A DNA stretch of 5,841 bases from CAYJGN01 sp964369635 (GCA_964369635.1 CAYJGN010000072.1:1-5841), one strand, 5' to 3'. Counted from the stretch's first letter, positions 1 through 5,603 are shown. Made by a program: numbers and translations. Notes: generated by a model from the letters alone, not told the origin.

Positions 1-390
1 GTGCTCAGGACCTCTGTATACACGAAGTCTTCTAAACGCATCTCTGCCGATTACCGTTGACGGCAACATTCCGTTTATAGCAAGCTCCATAGCAAGCTGT
101 GGCTTTTTAGCCATAAGTGTTTTGTACTGAACTGATTTAAGTCCTCCGACCCAACCTGTGTGGCGGTGGTAGTATTTGTTCTCAAGTTTGTTTCCTGTAA
201 GAACAACTTTCTCAGCATTAACAATAATTACATGATCTCCGCAATCAACATGTGGTGCAAATATAGGTTTATGTTTACCGCGAAGTAGCACAGCAGCTTC
301 AGCAGCTACTCTTCCAAGCGGTTTACCCTCTGCATTTATTACATACCAGTTGCGCTTAATATCCGTAGATTTCGGCATATAGGTTGACAT
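1..390 (-). CDS. rplM: 50S ribosomal protein L13, 3' end cut by window edge
   Basis: Ribosomal protein L13 of the large subunit is an early assembly protein that binds 23S rRNA. The minus-strand frame is open for all 130 codons from the ATG at 390-388 to the window edge. It begins MSTYMPKSTDIKRNWYVINA and contains the family landmarks GKPLGRVA (about residues 27-34), LRGKHKP, HVDCGDHVIIVNAEK (about 49-63), YYHRHTGWVGGLK and the C-terminal signature GMLPxxxxGRxxFRRLRVYRGPEH. L13 is usually about 140-150 residues, so only the last 12-18 are missing, beyond base 1. The start is chosen because GGAGG (399-403, minus strand) lies 8 bases upstream and the N-terminus matches the family. In most Firmicutes rpsI (S9) follows rplM, so it would be expected just outside the window. 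Identification is by recalled family sequence. Confidence 0.96.
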   Translation of the reverse strand, partial: MSTYMPKSTDIKRNWYVINAEGKPLGRVAAEAAVLLRGKHKPIFAPHVDCGDHVIIVNAEKVVLTGNKLENKYYHRHTGWVGGLKSVQYKTLMAKKPQLAMELAINGMLPSTVIGRDAFRRLRVYRGPEH

Positions 391-428
391 ATCTGTTTCC
401 TCCAATATTTCTTTTGTACGCAAAAATT

Positions 429-457
429 ATTATAGTACCTTTAGAGCCTCAAGTCAA
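429..457 (-). promoter_or_regulatory. Consensus sigma-A promoter for rplM
   Basis: On the minus strand TTGACT (457-452) and TATAAT (434-429) are separated by exactly 17 bases. This is an almost perfect vegetative promoter. Transcription would begin near 422, leaving a short leader before the GGAGG ribosome binding site at 403-399. The strength suits a ribosomal protein operon. A short inverted repeat, CCTC-N7-GAGG (447-461), overlaps the -35 box and may be incidental. Confidence 0.85.
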
Positions 458-531
458 GAGGTTTTTTTCATTTTTTTAATTTACAACTACGATACTCTTA
501 TTTTCTCCTGTTTTCACACCATTTGCTCTGT

Positions 532-570
532 TATACTAAAAAGCTATTTTTGTGCTTTGCATGTTATACT
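532..570 (+). promoter_or_regulatory. Two extended -10 elements upstream of the ttcA-like gene
   Basis: Two copies of the nonamer TGTTATACT end at 537 and 570. Each is an extended -10 (TGn plus TATACT). Neither has a good -35 at 16-18 bases upstream, which fits extended -10 promoters. The downstream copy would start transcription near 577, about 24 bases before the ATG at 601. This makes the rplM/ttcA spacer a divergent promoter region. Two start sites are an inference from the sequence alone. Confidence 0.5.
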
Positions 571-600
571 ACTAATAAAAGAGCGATAAGGACTTAATAT

Positions 601-1305
601 ATGCAAAGAATTTTAGGGCTTGCGAGAAAAGCCGATGAAAAATACAATCTGATAAACGATGGGGATAAAATTGCCGTCGGCGTTTCGGGCGGTAAAGATA
701 GCCTTGTTTTGGCAGTGGCACTTGCCCGTCTTCGAGATATTCTGCCGCAGAGATTTGAAGTTTGTGCAATAACTATTGATATGGGTTTTGAAGAGACCGA
801 TTATTCACCAGTGCAAAAACTTTTTGATGAATATAATATCCCTTATATAATTAAAAAGACTGAAATTTATGATATTATCTTTAATATAAGGAAAGAGAAA
901 AACCCATGCTCGCTATGTGCAAGGATGCGCAGAGGCAGTCTACATGATGCAACAAAAGATGCAGGGTGCAATAAAATAGCGCTCGGTCACCATAAAGATG
1001 ATGCTATTGAGACCTTTTTCCTAAATCTCTTCAACGAGGGGCGAATCGGGTGTTTCTCGCCAAAAAGCTACCTTTCACGCAAAGATATAACGATGATAAG
1101 ACCACTTGTCTTAGCAGAAGAAGCGGAGGTAGCTCGTGCAATGCAGAAGCTCTCAATAGAGCCTGTTCGCTCAAACTGCCCAGTTGATGGGCATACAAAC
1201 CGCGAGATGATGAAAGAGTATATCAAAAGCGAAGTTAAGAGAGATAAAGATTTTAAAGCAAAGATTTTTGGAGCTATTCAAAGAGCGAATTTAGATGGGT
1301 TTTAA
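601..1305 (+). CDS. ttcA: TtcA-family tRNA 2-thiolation enzyme (PP-loop ATP pyrophosphatase)
   Basis: This 234-residue cytoplasmic enzyme belongs to the TtcA/TilS adenine-nucleotide alpha-hydrolase family. TtcA adenylates C32 of certain tRNAs and exchanges oxygen for sulfur using a [4Fe-4S] cluster. The PP-loop SGGKDS is at residues 29-34. CSLC supplies Cys103 and Cys106, followed by ARMRRGSL, and a third cysteine lies in SNCPVDG (Cys193). CxxC plus a distal Cys is the cluster-ligand pattern of TtcA and is absent from TilS, which argues against lysidine synthetase. GHHKDDAIETFFLNLF (about 129-144) is the second conserved family block. The protein is shorter than Escherichia coli TtcA (about 310) because it lacks extensions; compact clostridial homologues of this size are usual. 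AAGGA (588-592) sits 8 bases before the ATG. The tRNA substrate is not shown by the sequence, so the exact modified base remains inferred. Confidence 0.87.
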   Translation: MQRILGLARKADEKYNLINDGDKIAVGVSGGKDSLVLAVALARLRDILPQRFEVCAITIDMGFEETDYSPVQKLFDEYNIPYIIKKTEIYDIIFNIRKEKNPCSLCARMRRGSLHDATKDAGCNKIALGHHKDDAIETFFLNLFNEGRIGCFSPKSYLSRKDITMIRPLVLAEEAEVARAMQKLSIEPVRSNCPVDGHTNREMMKEYIKSEVKRDKDFKAKIFGAIQRANLDGF

Positions 1306-1335
1306 ACTCTCTTTGTAAGCCTCCTTGTTTGTTTT

Positions 1336-1371
1336 TTGACAAGCTGTCTGTTTGCATTATCTAAAAGATAA
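1336..1371 (+). promoter_or_regulatory. Possible promoter and palindrome upstream of the SGNH cluster
   Basis: A perfect -35 hexamer TTGACA (1336-1341) is followed by poor -10 candidates: TATCTA at 1358 (16-base spacer) or TCTAAA at 1360 (18-base spacer). The -10 area coincides with a perfect inverted repeat, TTATCT-AAA-AGATAA (1357-1371), which could be an operator or a small hairpin. A further inverted repeat, TACTG-N8-CAGTA (1429-1446), lies closer to the gene. No convincing terminator separates the ttcA-like gene from the cluster, so read-through is also possible. Confidence 0.3.
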
Positions 1372-1472
1372 CGAGGAGAGCTGATAGGCATAAAGTTTTG
1401 CAGTGAAAGATAATACAGCGGTTATTAATACTGCGATGTTACAGTAGAAATATCAATAATAAGGAGATAATT

Positions 1473-2204
1473 TTGTTTAAAGGAAAATTTATAATTTTAG
1501 GGCTTTGCACAGTTTTTATAGCTATTATTATTGCATTGCTCTTTTTTATATTAACCACTCCAATATATCCTTCTTTAAATGATGGAGATGTTATAGTTGG
1601 TATCGGAGATAGCATAACTGCTGGCGGCAAGACAAACGAAGACTTCGCGGTTGATGAAGAAGGGTATTTTAATAATCTCGGAGAAGGATATTTTAAGCTT
1701 GTTTCGGATGGGCTTCAATTGGAAGTCGATGATTTAATATTCTATAACAGCGCTCGAAATGGAACAACTGCTATGGATTGGTTTGATGAGGTAGCGCAGT
1801 ATGCCTTGAATTTTGATCCATCACTTATTATCATGACACTTGGGGCAAATGATTTTCTGATAGGCGACCCAGCGCTCTATCGCGAAGCGATGGATACTAT
1901 CTTGCGTGAAATAAGTGAATCAGAAGTAGATGCAGTTGTAGTTCTTCCATTTGCTATGATATACTACCGTGAAATATTTGATTTAAGTTATCGCGAAGCA
2001 GAAGAAGTTTTAACTTATAGGAATATCGCCCTTGAATTAGCTGAAAAATATGATTTTGAAACAGTTGATATCGGAGCTATTTATAGCGAGCATGTAGAAA
2101 ATGGCACCGACCCCCGTGAGCTATCGGAGGATGGTATCCATCCAACTGATTTAGGCGAAGAAATTTTAGCGCAGGCTGTCCTTGAAACAATTAAAAAGTT
2201 ATAG
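1473..2204 (+). CDS. Membrane-anchored SGNH/GDSL hydrolase, paralogue 1 of 4
   Basis: This 243-residue protein has a hydrophobic segment at about residues 6-28 after a short Lys-containing N-terminus. It is probably a signal anchor with the catalytic domain outside. SGNH blocks are present in order: block I GIGDSITAGG with nucleophile Ser47, block II NSARNG (about 92-97), block III LGANDF with Asn126, and block V DGIHPTD with Asp220 and His223. All catalytic and oxyanion residues are therefore intact. The family hydrolyses acyl, often acetyl, esters on lipids or glycans; the substrate here is unknown. The start is TTG: AAGGAG (1461-1466) is 6 bases upstream, and the first internal Met is residue 104, past block I. 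The next paralogue begins 15 bases after the stop. Its middle region is the most different of the four: it has AMIYYREIFDLSYREAEE where paralogues 2 and 3 have IMEHYxDYGH. Confidence 0.88.
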   Translation: MFKGKFIILGLCTVFIAIIIALLFFILTTPIYPSLNDGDVIVGIGDSITAGGKTNEDFAVDEEGYFNNLGEGYFKLVSDGLQLEVDDLIFYNSARNGTTAMDWFDEVAQYALNFDPSLIIMTLGANDFLIGDPALYREAMDTILREISESEVDAVVVLPFAMIYYREIFDLSYREAEEVLTYRNIALELAEKYDFETVDIGAIYSEHVENGTDPRELSEDGIHPTDLGEEILAQAVLETIKKL

Positions 2205-2219
2205 TTCGGAGTTGATTTA

Positions 2220-2942
2220 TTGAAAACAAATAAGAGGTTTATTTTTATATCTCTAACCATTATTTTTATAGTCTTAGTAGTTGGGTTTATATTCTTTGGG
2301 AGCAGAGGGGTAAAGTCCGGTGATGTTATAATAGGAATTGGAGATAGCATAACTGCTGGTGGTAAAAGCAACGATGATTTTTTTGCAGATGAAACAAGTT
2401 ATCTTGCAGATTTGGGAGATGGGTATTTCAAGCTTGTAGCCGACTCTCTTTCGCAGCAGGCAAGTGACCTAACTTTTTACAACAGCGCTCGAAGTGGGAT
2501 AACCTCCATTGGATTTGTTTCGCTTGTCTATCCGTACTGTTTGAATTATGATCCCGATTTTGTAATTTTAACACTCGGAGTCAATGATTTTTTATTTGAT
2601 ACGCCAGAAGCGTTAAGAGATGGCTTTTTTCATGTGACCGATGCTATTTATAAAGAAGAGGTAAATACTGTTGTCATTCTGCCGTTTATAATGGAGCATT
2701 ACCTCGACTATGGTCATGTTGAGCATCCGCTACCGCCTGAATCAATGAAGGAGTATTATGATATTGTCGTTGAAATCTCAGAAGGATATGGTTTTGAAAC
2801 CGTTGATATAGGAGCTATTTTTGATGAATATATAGAAAACGGAACAGACCCTAAGGATTTATCAGAAGATGGCATCCATCCAACCGATTTTGGAGAAGAG
2901 ATTTTAGTGCAGGCTGTTTTAGAAGCTATAGATAATTTTTAA
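2220..2942 (+). CDS. Membrane-anchored SGNH/GDSL hydrolase, paralogue 2 of 4
   Basis: This 240-residue paralogue has its anchor at about residues 8-26 after MKTNKR. Block I is GIGDSITAGG (Ser43), block II NSARSG (about 88-93), block III LGVNDF (Asn122; the only copy with Val instead of Ala in GAND), and block V DGIHPTD (Asp217, His220). The catalytic set is complete. The start is TTG with GGAG (2208-2211) 8 bases upstream; the first internal Met is residue 158. The linker between membrane segment and domain is shorter than in its sisters: it lacks the TYDYLN/IYPSLN-type stretch seen there and has only GSRGVKSGD. The segment IMEHYLDYGHVEHP (about 157-170) is shared with paralogue 3. It is co-transcribed with the other copies; the substrate is unknown. 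Confidence 0.88.
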   Translation: MKTNKRFIFISLTIIFIVLVVGFIFFGSRGVKSGDVIIGIGDSITAGGKSNDDFFADETSYLADLGDGYFKLVADSLSQQASDLTFYNSARSGITSIGFVSLVYPYCLNYDPDFVILTLGVNDFLFDTPEALRDGFFHVTDAIYKEEVNTVVILPFIMEHYLDYGHVEHPLPPESMKEYYDIVVEISEGYGFETVDIGAIFDEYIENGTDPKDLSEDGIHPTDFGEEILVQAVLEAIDNF

Positions 2943-2996
2943 ACAAAGAGGTGTTATTTTGCAAAAAGCAAAGATTATAGCTGCATTGATTGGTGC
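2934..2996 (+). repeat. Exact 63-bp repeat at SGNH junction 2/3 (copy A)
   Basis: This block covers the last bases of paralogue 2, the 16-base spacer with its ribosome binding site, the TTG start and the first codons of paralogue 3. It is identical to 3685-3747, exactly 751 bases downstream, which is one gene plus one spacer. Strong but imperfect similarity continues on both sides, over roughly 2811-3190 versus 3562-3941. This is direct evidence of tandem duplication or later gene conversion. Confidence 0.9.
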
Positions 2997-3693
2997 GGTG
3001 GCACTCGTGGCTGTTGCGATATTTGTCTTCACATCTTTAAGAGGACCTACCTATGATTATCTAAATGATGGAGATATAATCGTTGGCATTGGGGATAGCA
3101 TAACTGCTGGCGGCAAGACAAACGAAGATTTCGCGGCTGATGAAGAAGGGTATTTTAATAATCTCGGAGAAGGGTATTTTAAGATTGTTTCGGATGAACT
3201 GCAAGAAAATATAGGCGGCTTAACATTCTATAACAGCGCTCGTAGTGGGATTACCGCTGAACATTGGACTGACAGGATAAATATCCAGTGCTTAAACTGG
3301 GAACCTAATATCGTTATAATTTCGCTTGGAGCGAACGACTTTCTATTTAGCAATGTCGGAAGCTATATTAGAGGACTTAGTTTTATCTCAGATACGCTCT
3401 TTCAAAATGATGTTCGTGTTGTTATGATTTTGCCGTTTATAATGGAGCACTATGAGGATTATGGGCATATTGAAAAGCCGATAGATTTCGAGGAAATGCA
3501 AAAGTTCTATGACGAGGCCGTCGCTATCTCGAGCGGATATGGTTTTGAGGCAGTCGATATCGGTGCTATTTTTAATGAATATATAGAAAATGGAACAGAC
3601 CCTAAAGATTTATCAGAAGATGGCATTCACCCAACCGATTTTGGGGAAGAGATTTTAGCGCAGGCTGTTTTAGAAGCTATAAACAATTTTTAA
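2959..3693 (+). CDS. Membrane-anchored SGNH/GDSL hydrolase, paralogue 3 of 4
   Basis: This 244-residue paralogue has an Ala/Val-rich anchor at about residues 5-26 after MQKAK, probably uncleaved, with no lipobox. Block I is GIGDSITAGG (Ser47), block II NSARSG (about 92-97), block III LGANDF (Asn126), and block V DGIHPTD (Asp221, His224), so the active site is complete. The start is TTG with AGAGGTG (2947-2953) before it; the first internal Met is residue 156. The stretch from GGKTNEDF to about residue 79 is nearly the same as paralogue 1, also in DNA. The part around residues 158-175 resembles paralogue 2, and both ends resemble paralogue 4. The gene therefore looks like a mosaic of its neighbours. 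Its function is presumably extracytoplasmic ester hydrolysis, substrate unknown. Confidence 0.88.
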   Translation: MQKAKIIAALIGAVALVAVAIFVFTSLRGPTYDYLNDGDIIVGIGDSITAGGKTNEDFAADEEGYFNNLGEGYFKIVSDELQENIGGLTFYNSARSGITAEHWTDRINIQCLNWEPNIVIISLGANDFLFSNVGSYIRGLSFISDTLFQNDVRVVMILPFIMEHYEDYGHIEKPIDFEEMQKFYDEAVAISSGYGFEAVDIGAIFNEYIENGTDPKDLSEDGIHPTDFGEEILAQAVLEAINNF

Positions 3694-3747
3694 ACAAAGA
3701 GGTGTTATTTTGCAAAAAGCAAAGATTATAGCTGCATTGATTGGTGC
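3685..3747 (+). repeat. Exact 63-bp repeat at SGNH junction 3/4 (copy B)
   Basis: This is the second copy of the junction block described at 2934-2996, with identical sequence and the same position relative to the genes. The junction between paralogues 1 and 2 (2205-2219) is unrelated in sequence, so the duplication that produced copies 3 and 4 is the younger event or has been homogenised. Confidence 0.9.
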
Positions 3748-4444
3748 AGTGGCACTCATGGCTGTTGCGTTATTTATCTTCGCATCTTTAAGAGGGCCCA
3801 CATATGACTATCTAAGCGAAGGGGATATAATAGTTGGCATTGGAGATAGCATAACTGCTGGCGGCAAGACAAACGAAGATTTCGAAGCTGATGGAGAGGG
3901 ATATGTTAATAATCTTGGAGATGGATATTTTAAGCTTGTTGCAGATGGACTTCGAAGTGAGATAGATGGTTTAACATTTTATAACAGCGCTCGGAGTGGA
4001 ACAGATGCTACTGGCTGGATAGAGCGAGTTTACTACCATGCCTTAGATTTTAACCCGCAACTTATCATCATGACGCTCGGCGCTAACGATTTCCTTTTTG
4101 ATACTCCACAGAGGTACTACGAGGGGATAGAAAATACCTGTTATGCAATTCATAAAAGCGGTATATCTGCCATAGTTGTTTTACCGTTTTGTTTTGATCA
4201 TTATGCAAGCTCAGATATAGCAGATAATCCAAAGGATGCTGCGGAGATGAAAGAGTATGTAGATGTTGCTATTGGCGTTGCAGAAAAGTATAACTTTGTA
4301 ACAGTTGATATAGGAGCTATTTTTGATGAATATATAGAAAATGGAACGGACCCTAAAGAATTATCAGAAGATGGCATCCATCCAACCGATTTTGGAGAAG
4401 AGATTTTAGCGCAGGCTGTTTTAGAGGCGATAGAAAAACTTTGA
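3710..4444 (+). CDS. Membrane-anchored SGNH/GDSL hydrolase, paralogue 4 of 4
   Basis: This 244-residue paralogue has an anchor (about 5-26) matching paralogue 3 at 26 of the first 30 residues. Block I is GIGDSITAGG (Ser47), block II NSARSG (about 92-97), block III LGANDF (Asn126), and block V DGIHPTD (Asp221, His224). The start is TTG, with the same leader as paralogue 3 copied base for base. A Met at residue 17 lies inside the membrane segment, so it is an unlikely start. The middle differs from paralogue 3: LIIMTLGANDFL matches paralogue 1, DTPQ resembles the DTPE of paralogue 2, and CFDHYASSDIADNPKDAAEM is unique. It closes the cluster. No GC-rich terminator follows immediately, so the small ORF downstream is probably in the same transcript. 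Confidence 0.88.
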   Translation: MQKAKIIAALIGAVALMAVALFIFASLRGPTYDYLSEGDIIVGIGDSITAGGKTNEDFEADGEGYVNNLGDGYFKLVADGLRSEIDGLTFYNSARSGTDATGWIERVYYHALDFNPQLIIMTLGANDFLFDTPQRYYEGIENTCYAIHKSGISAIVVLPFCFDHYASSDIADNPKDAAEMKEYVDVAIGVAEKYNFVTVDIGAIFDEYIENGTDPKELSEDGIHPTDFGEEILAQAVLEAIEKL

Positions 4445-4467
4445 TAAAATAAACTGTAATTTTTTTT

Positions 4468-4508
4468 ATTTTTTTGCATATACTGTTTCTTAGCTACTGC
4501 AAAAAAAT
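4468..4508 (+). repeat. 11-bp inverted repeat before the small ORF
   Basis: ATTTTTTTGCA (4468-4478) and TGCAAAAAAAT (4498-4508) are perfect inverted repeats around a 19-base loop. The loop starts with TATACT (4479-4484), a -10-like hexamer. The right arm ends directly against the GGAG ribosome binding site (4509-4512) of the small ORF. It could be a weak terminator-like hairpin for the SGNH transcript or a structure affecting translation of the small ORF. The stem is almost all A-T, so stability is modest. Confidence 0.5.
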
Positions 4509-4520
4509 GGAGATGATTTA

Positions 4521-4655
4521 ATGGAAGAAAACAAAAAATTACAGCCGGAGAATGAGCTGATAAAGCTCCGTCAAACAGACCCTCGATTTAAAATAGAGGG
4601 AGACCTTGATGATTTTATCTTTTTTGATGAAACCGAAAAAAATAGCGAGCGATAG
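4521..4655 (+). CDS. Small acidic hypothetical protein, 44 residues
   Basis: The ATG at 4521 is preceded by GGAG (4509-4512) at 8 bases and opens 44 codons ending in TAG. The product begins MEENKKLQPENELIKLRQTD and ends in FDETEKNSER. It is highly charged, with an acidic middle (EGDLDDFIFFDE, about 26-37) and no membrane segment, signal peptide or cysteine. I do not recognise the family. Good ribosome binding site spacing, codon use like the neighbours and a strong terminator 22 bases after the stop favour a real gene over chance. It may be the last gene of the SGNH transcript or have its own promoter within the inverted repeat upstream. No function can be assigned. Confidence 0.6.
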   Translation: MEENKKLQPENELIKLRQTDPRFKIEGDLDDFIFFDETEKNSER

Positions 4656-4677
4656 GCTTAATATGAAGAACCGAATT

Positions 4678-4724
4678 AAATGCAAGGTTGTTATGCAAAA
4701 AGCATAAACAATTTTGCATTTTTT
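4678..4724 (+). terminator. Rho-independent terminator after the small ORF
   Basis: The arms 4678-4696 and 4702-4721 form a long hairpin: AAATGCAA pairs with TTGCATTT, two G-U pairs follow, then TTGTT pairs with AACAA, one base is bulged, and ATGC pairs with GCAT around an AAAAA loop. It runs into six T residues (4719-4724). It ends the SGNH/small-ORF transcript and insulates the repair gene downstream. Confidence 0.88.
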
Positions 4725-4753
4725 CTCTGTTTAAAACATATAAAAGCGTTAAG

Positions 4754-4801
4754 TTATTTGATATAATTAGTAAAACGATTAGTTATTGTCGTATCAAATA
4801 A
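4754..4801 (+). promoter_or_regulatory. Promoter region of the ogt-like gene with 10-bp inverted repeat
   Basis: TATAAT (4762-4767) is a perfect -10 without a recognisable -35. The left arm of a perfect inverted repeat, TTATTTGATA (4754-4763), overlaps this -10; the right arm, TATCAAATAA (4792-4801), lies just before the ribosome binding site (AGAGGTG, 4803-4809). ACGA/TCGT (4775-4778, 4789-4792) is nested inside. Because transcription would begin near 4774, only the right arm is transcribed. The repeat is therefore better read as a DNA-binding operator than as an RNA hairpin. The regulator is unknown. Confidence 0.5.
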
Positions 4802-4813
4802 AAGAGGTGTTCT

Positions 4814-5317
4814 ATGTATAATTACGAACTCACAACTCCGCATGGAGATCTAACTGTTATATTTAATGATGAAAGCATTTTAGCTATTTATGCAGGAGAA
4901 GAGCATAGCAGTGAGCGAACAAAGCTTTTGTACATGAATAGTGAAGAGAGAATGTCGCACCCGATAGCGCAGAAAACAGTGCGCGAGCTTTGGGAATATT
5001 TTGATGGGAGCAGACGTGAATTTAATTTGCCATACAGCGCTGATTATTCGGATTTTCAAAAGAGAATTTTTGATGAAGTTGTAAACATACCTTTTGGTGA
5101 AACGGTTTCAGTTGAGCAGTTAGGTGAAAAGATAGGCACCGAAGATTTAAGAGGTATCCTTGAAGTGGTGCAGGGGAACTGTATTCCTTATATTATCCCA
5201 TGCCATAGGGTGACAGCGGGGAATTTCAAAGATAGCTATGTTGGAGCTGGAGGAATTGACGGCAAGCACAGACTTATTGAAATGGAAGAATATATGAAGC
5301 AGAAAAATGATTATTAG
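4814..5317 (+). CDS. ogt: Ogt/MGMT-family methylated-DNA-protein-cysteine methyltransferase
   Basis: This 167-residue suicide repair protein transfers alkyl groups from O6-alkylguanine or O4-alkylthymine to its own cysteine. The acceptor is Cys130 in IIPCHRV (127-133). The C-terminal domain starts near DFQKRIFDEVVNIPFGETVS (80-99). Arg113 fits the arginine finger, Asn122 the conserved Asn before the active site, His131 and Glu158 the proton-relay residues, and Tyr142 a substrate-pocket Tyr. Length and the N-terminal domain (about 1-75) are typical of bacterial Ogt. Oddities: the helix-turn-helix Tyr that helps flip the base (Tyr114 in human MGMT) aligns with Val100, the NP motif reads NC, and RAVG reads RGIL. 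It could be a divergent active enzyme or an alkyltransferase-like variant, but the latter lack the acceptor Cys, which is present here. AGAGGTG precedes the ATG, and the gene has its own terminator. Confidence 0.87.
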   Translation: MYNYELTTPHGDLTVIFNDESILAIYAGEEHSSERTKLLYMNSEERMSHPIAQKTVRELWEYFDGSRREFNLPYSADYSDFQKRIFDEVVNIPFGETVSVEQLGEKIGTEDLRGILEVVQGNCIPYIIPCHRVTAGNFKDSYVGAGGIDGKHRLIEMEEYMKQKNDY

Positions 5318-5390
5318 AGATTAATTTTGGGGTTAATAGTTGATAGAAAATAACTTTTTTAACTTAATTCGGCAATAATTTGGTAAAAAC

Positions 5391-5420
5391 AAAAAACTCG
5401 CTTTAATAGCGGGTTTTTTT
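5391..5420 (+). terminator. Rho-independent terminator after the ogt-like gene
   Basis: The stem CTCGCT/AGCGGG (5397-5402, 5408-5413, one G-T pair) has a TTAAT loop. It is preceded by six A and followed by seven T residues (5414-5420). The A and T runs on both sides make it usable in either direction. It lies 74 bases after the stop of the repair gene; nothing recognisable lies in 5318-5390. Confidence 0.85.
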
Positions 5421-5422
5421 GT

Positions 5423-5450
5423 ATCTACGGATGAAGGTGCTGTTCTCATC
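5423..5450. repeat. 28-base intergenic repeat, copy 1
   Basis: This block matches 5576-5603 at 26 of 28 positions and starts two bases after the T run of a terminator, as does copy 2. Within it GATGA (5430-5434) and TCATC (5446-5450) can pair, and the two differences lie outside those arms. It is followed by a similar CTCTT stretch in both copies. No coding function is apparent. Confidence 0.75.
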
Positions 5451-5546
5451 TCGCGCTCTTAAACCACAAATAAAAAAACTGACGGGATATTATATCTTGC
5501 CACTCTACCTAAACCCATATCCGGGTGGATTCGTCTGCCGCGCACT
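5451..5546. other. Non-coding spacer with possible tRNA-derived fragment
   Basis: There is no credible gene here. It contains AAAAAAACTGACGGG (5472-5486), similar to the arm of the terminator at 5619-5661. It also contains the 11-mer GGGTGGATTCG (5523-5533), identical to part of the tRNA-Tyr T-arm at 5671-5681. Both lie about 148-149 bases before their counterparts, close to the 153-base offset of the flanking 28-base repeats. A decayed tandem duplication is a possible explanation. Confidence 0.35.
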
Positions 5547-5574
5547 AAAAAACAGTCCACTGGACTGTTTTTTT
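5547..5574. terminator. Bidirectional terminator hairpin in convergence zone
   Basis: AAAAAACAGTCC (5547-5558) pairs perfectly with GGACTGTTTTTT (5562-5573) around ACT, with seven T residues on the plus strand and six A residues before the stem. Symmetry allows termination from either side, between the plus-strand repair gene and the minus-strand tRNAs. Confidence 0.85.
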
Positions 5575-5575
5575 C

Positions 5576-5603
5576 ATCTGCGGATGAACGTGCTGTTCTC
5601 ATC
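5576..5603. repeat. 28-base intergenic repeat, copy 2
   Basis: This is the second copy of the element at 5423-5450 (26 of 28 identical), starting one base after the T run of the terminator at 5547-5574. GATGA (5583-5587) and TCATC (5599-5603) are kept. CATC (5575-5578) can alternatively pair with GATG (5583-5586). Confidence 0.75.

Noticed and set aside
441..477. Possible plus-direction terminator CCTC-N7-GAGG followed by T residues
   Set aside because: The stem is only four pairs, no plus-strand gene lies upstream, and the site overlaps the rplM -35 box.
572..769. Minus-strand frame over the start of the ttcA-like gene
   Set aside because: It is antisense to a well-supported gene and its promoter region, with no family resemblance.
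1331..1352. Possible terminator after the ttcA-like gene (GACA-AGC-TGTC)
   Set aside because: It has only a 4-bp stem, no T run follows, and the bases are better read as part of a -35 box.
1439..2371. Minus-strand frames antisense to the SGNH genes, also at 4201-4479
   Set aside because: They recur because the conserved SGNH blocks leave open antisense frames; the products are the same translated shadow.
1473..4444. Tandem repeats read as a CRISPR or mobile element array
   Set aside because: The 751-base periodicity is explained by paralogous genes with open frames; there are no short repeats, spacers, transposase or terminal inverted repeats.
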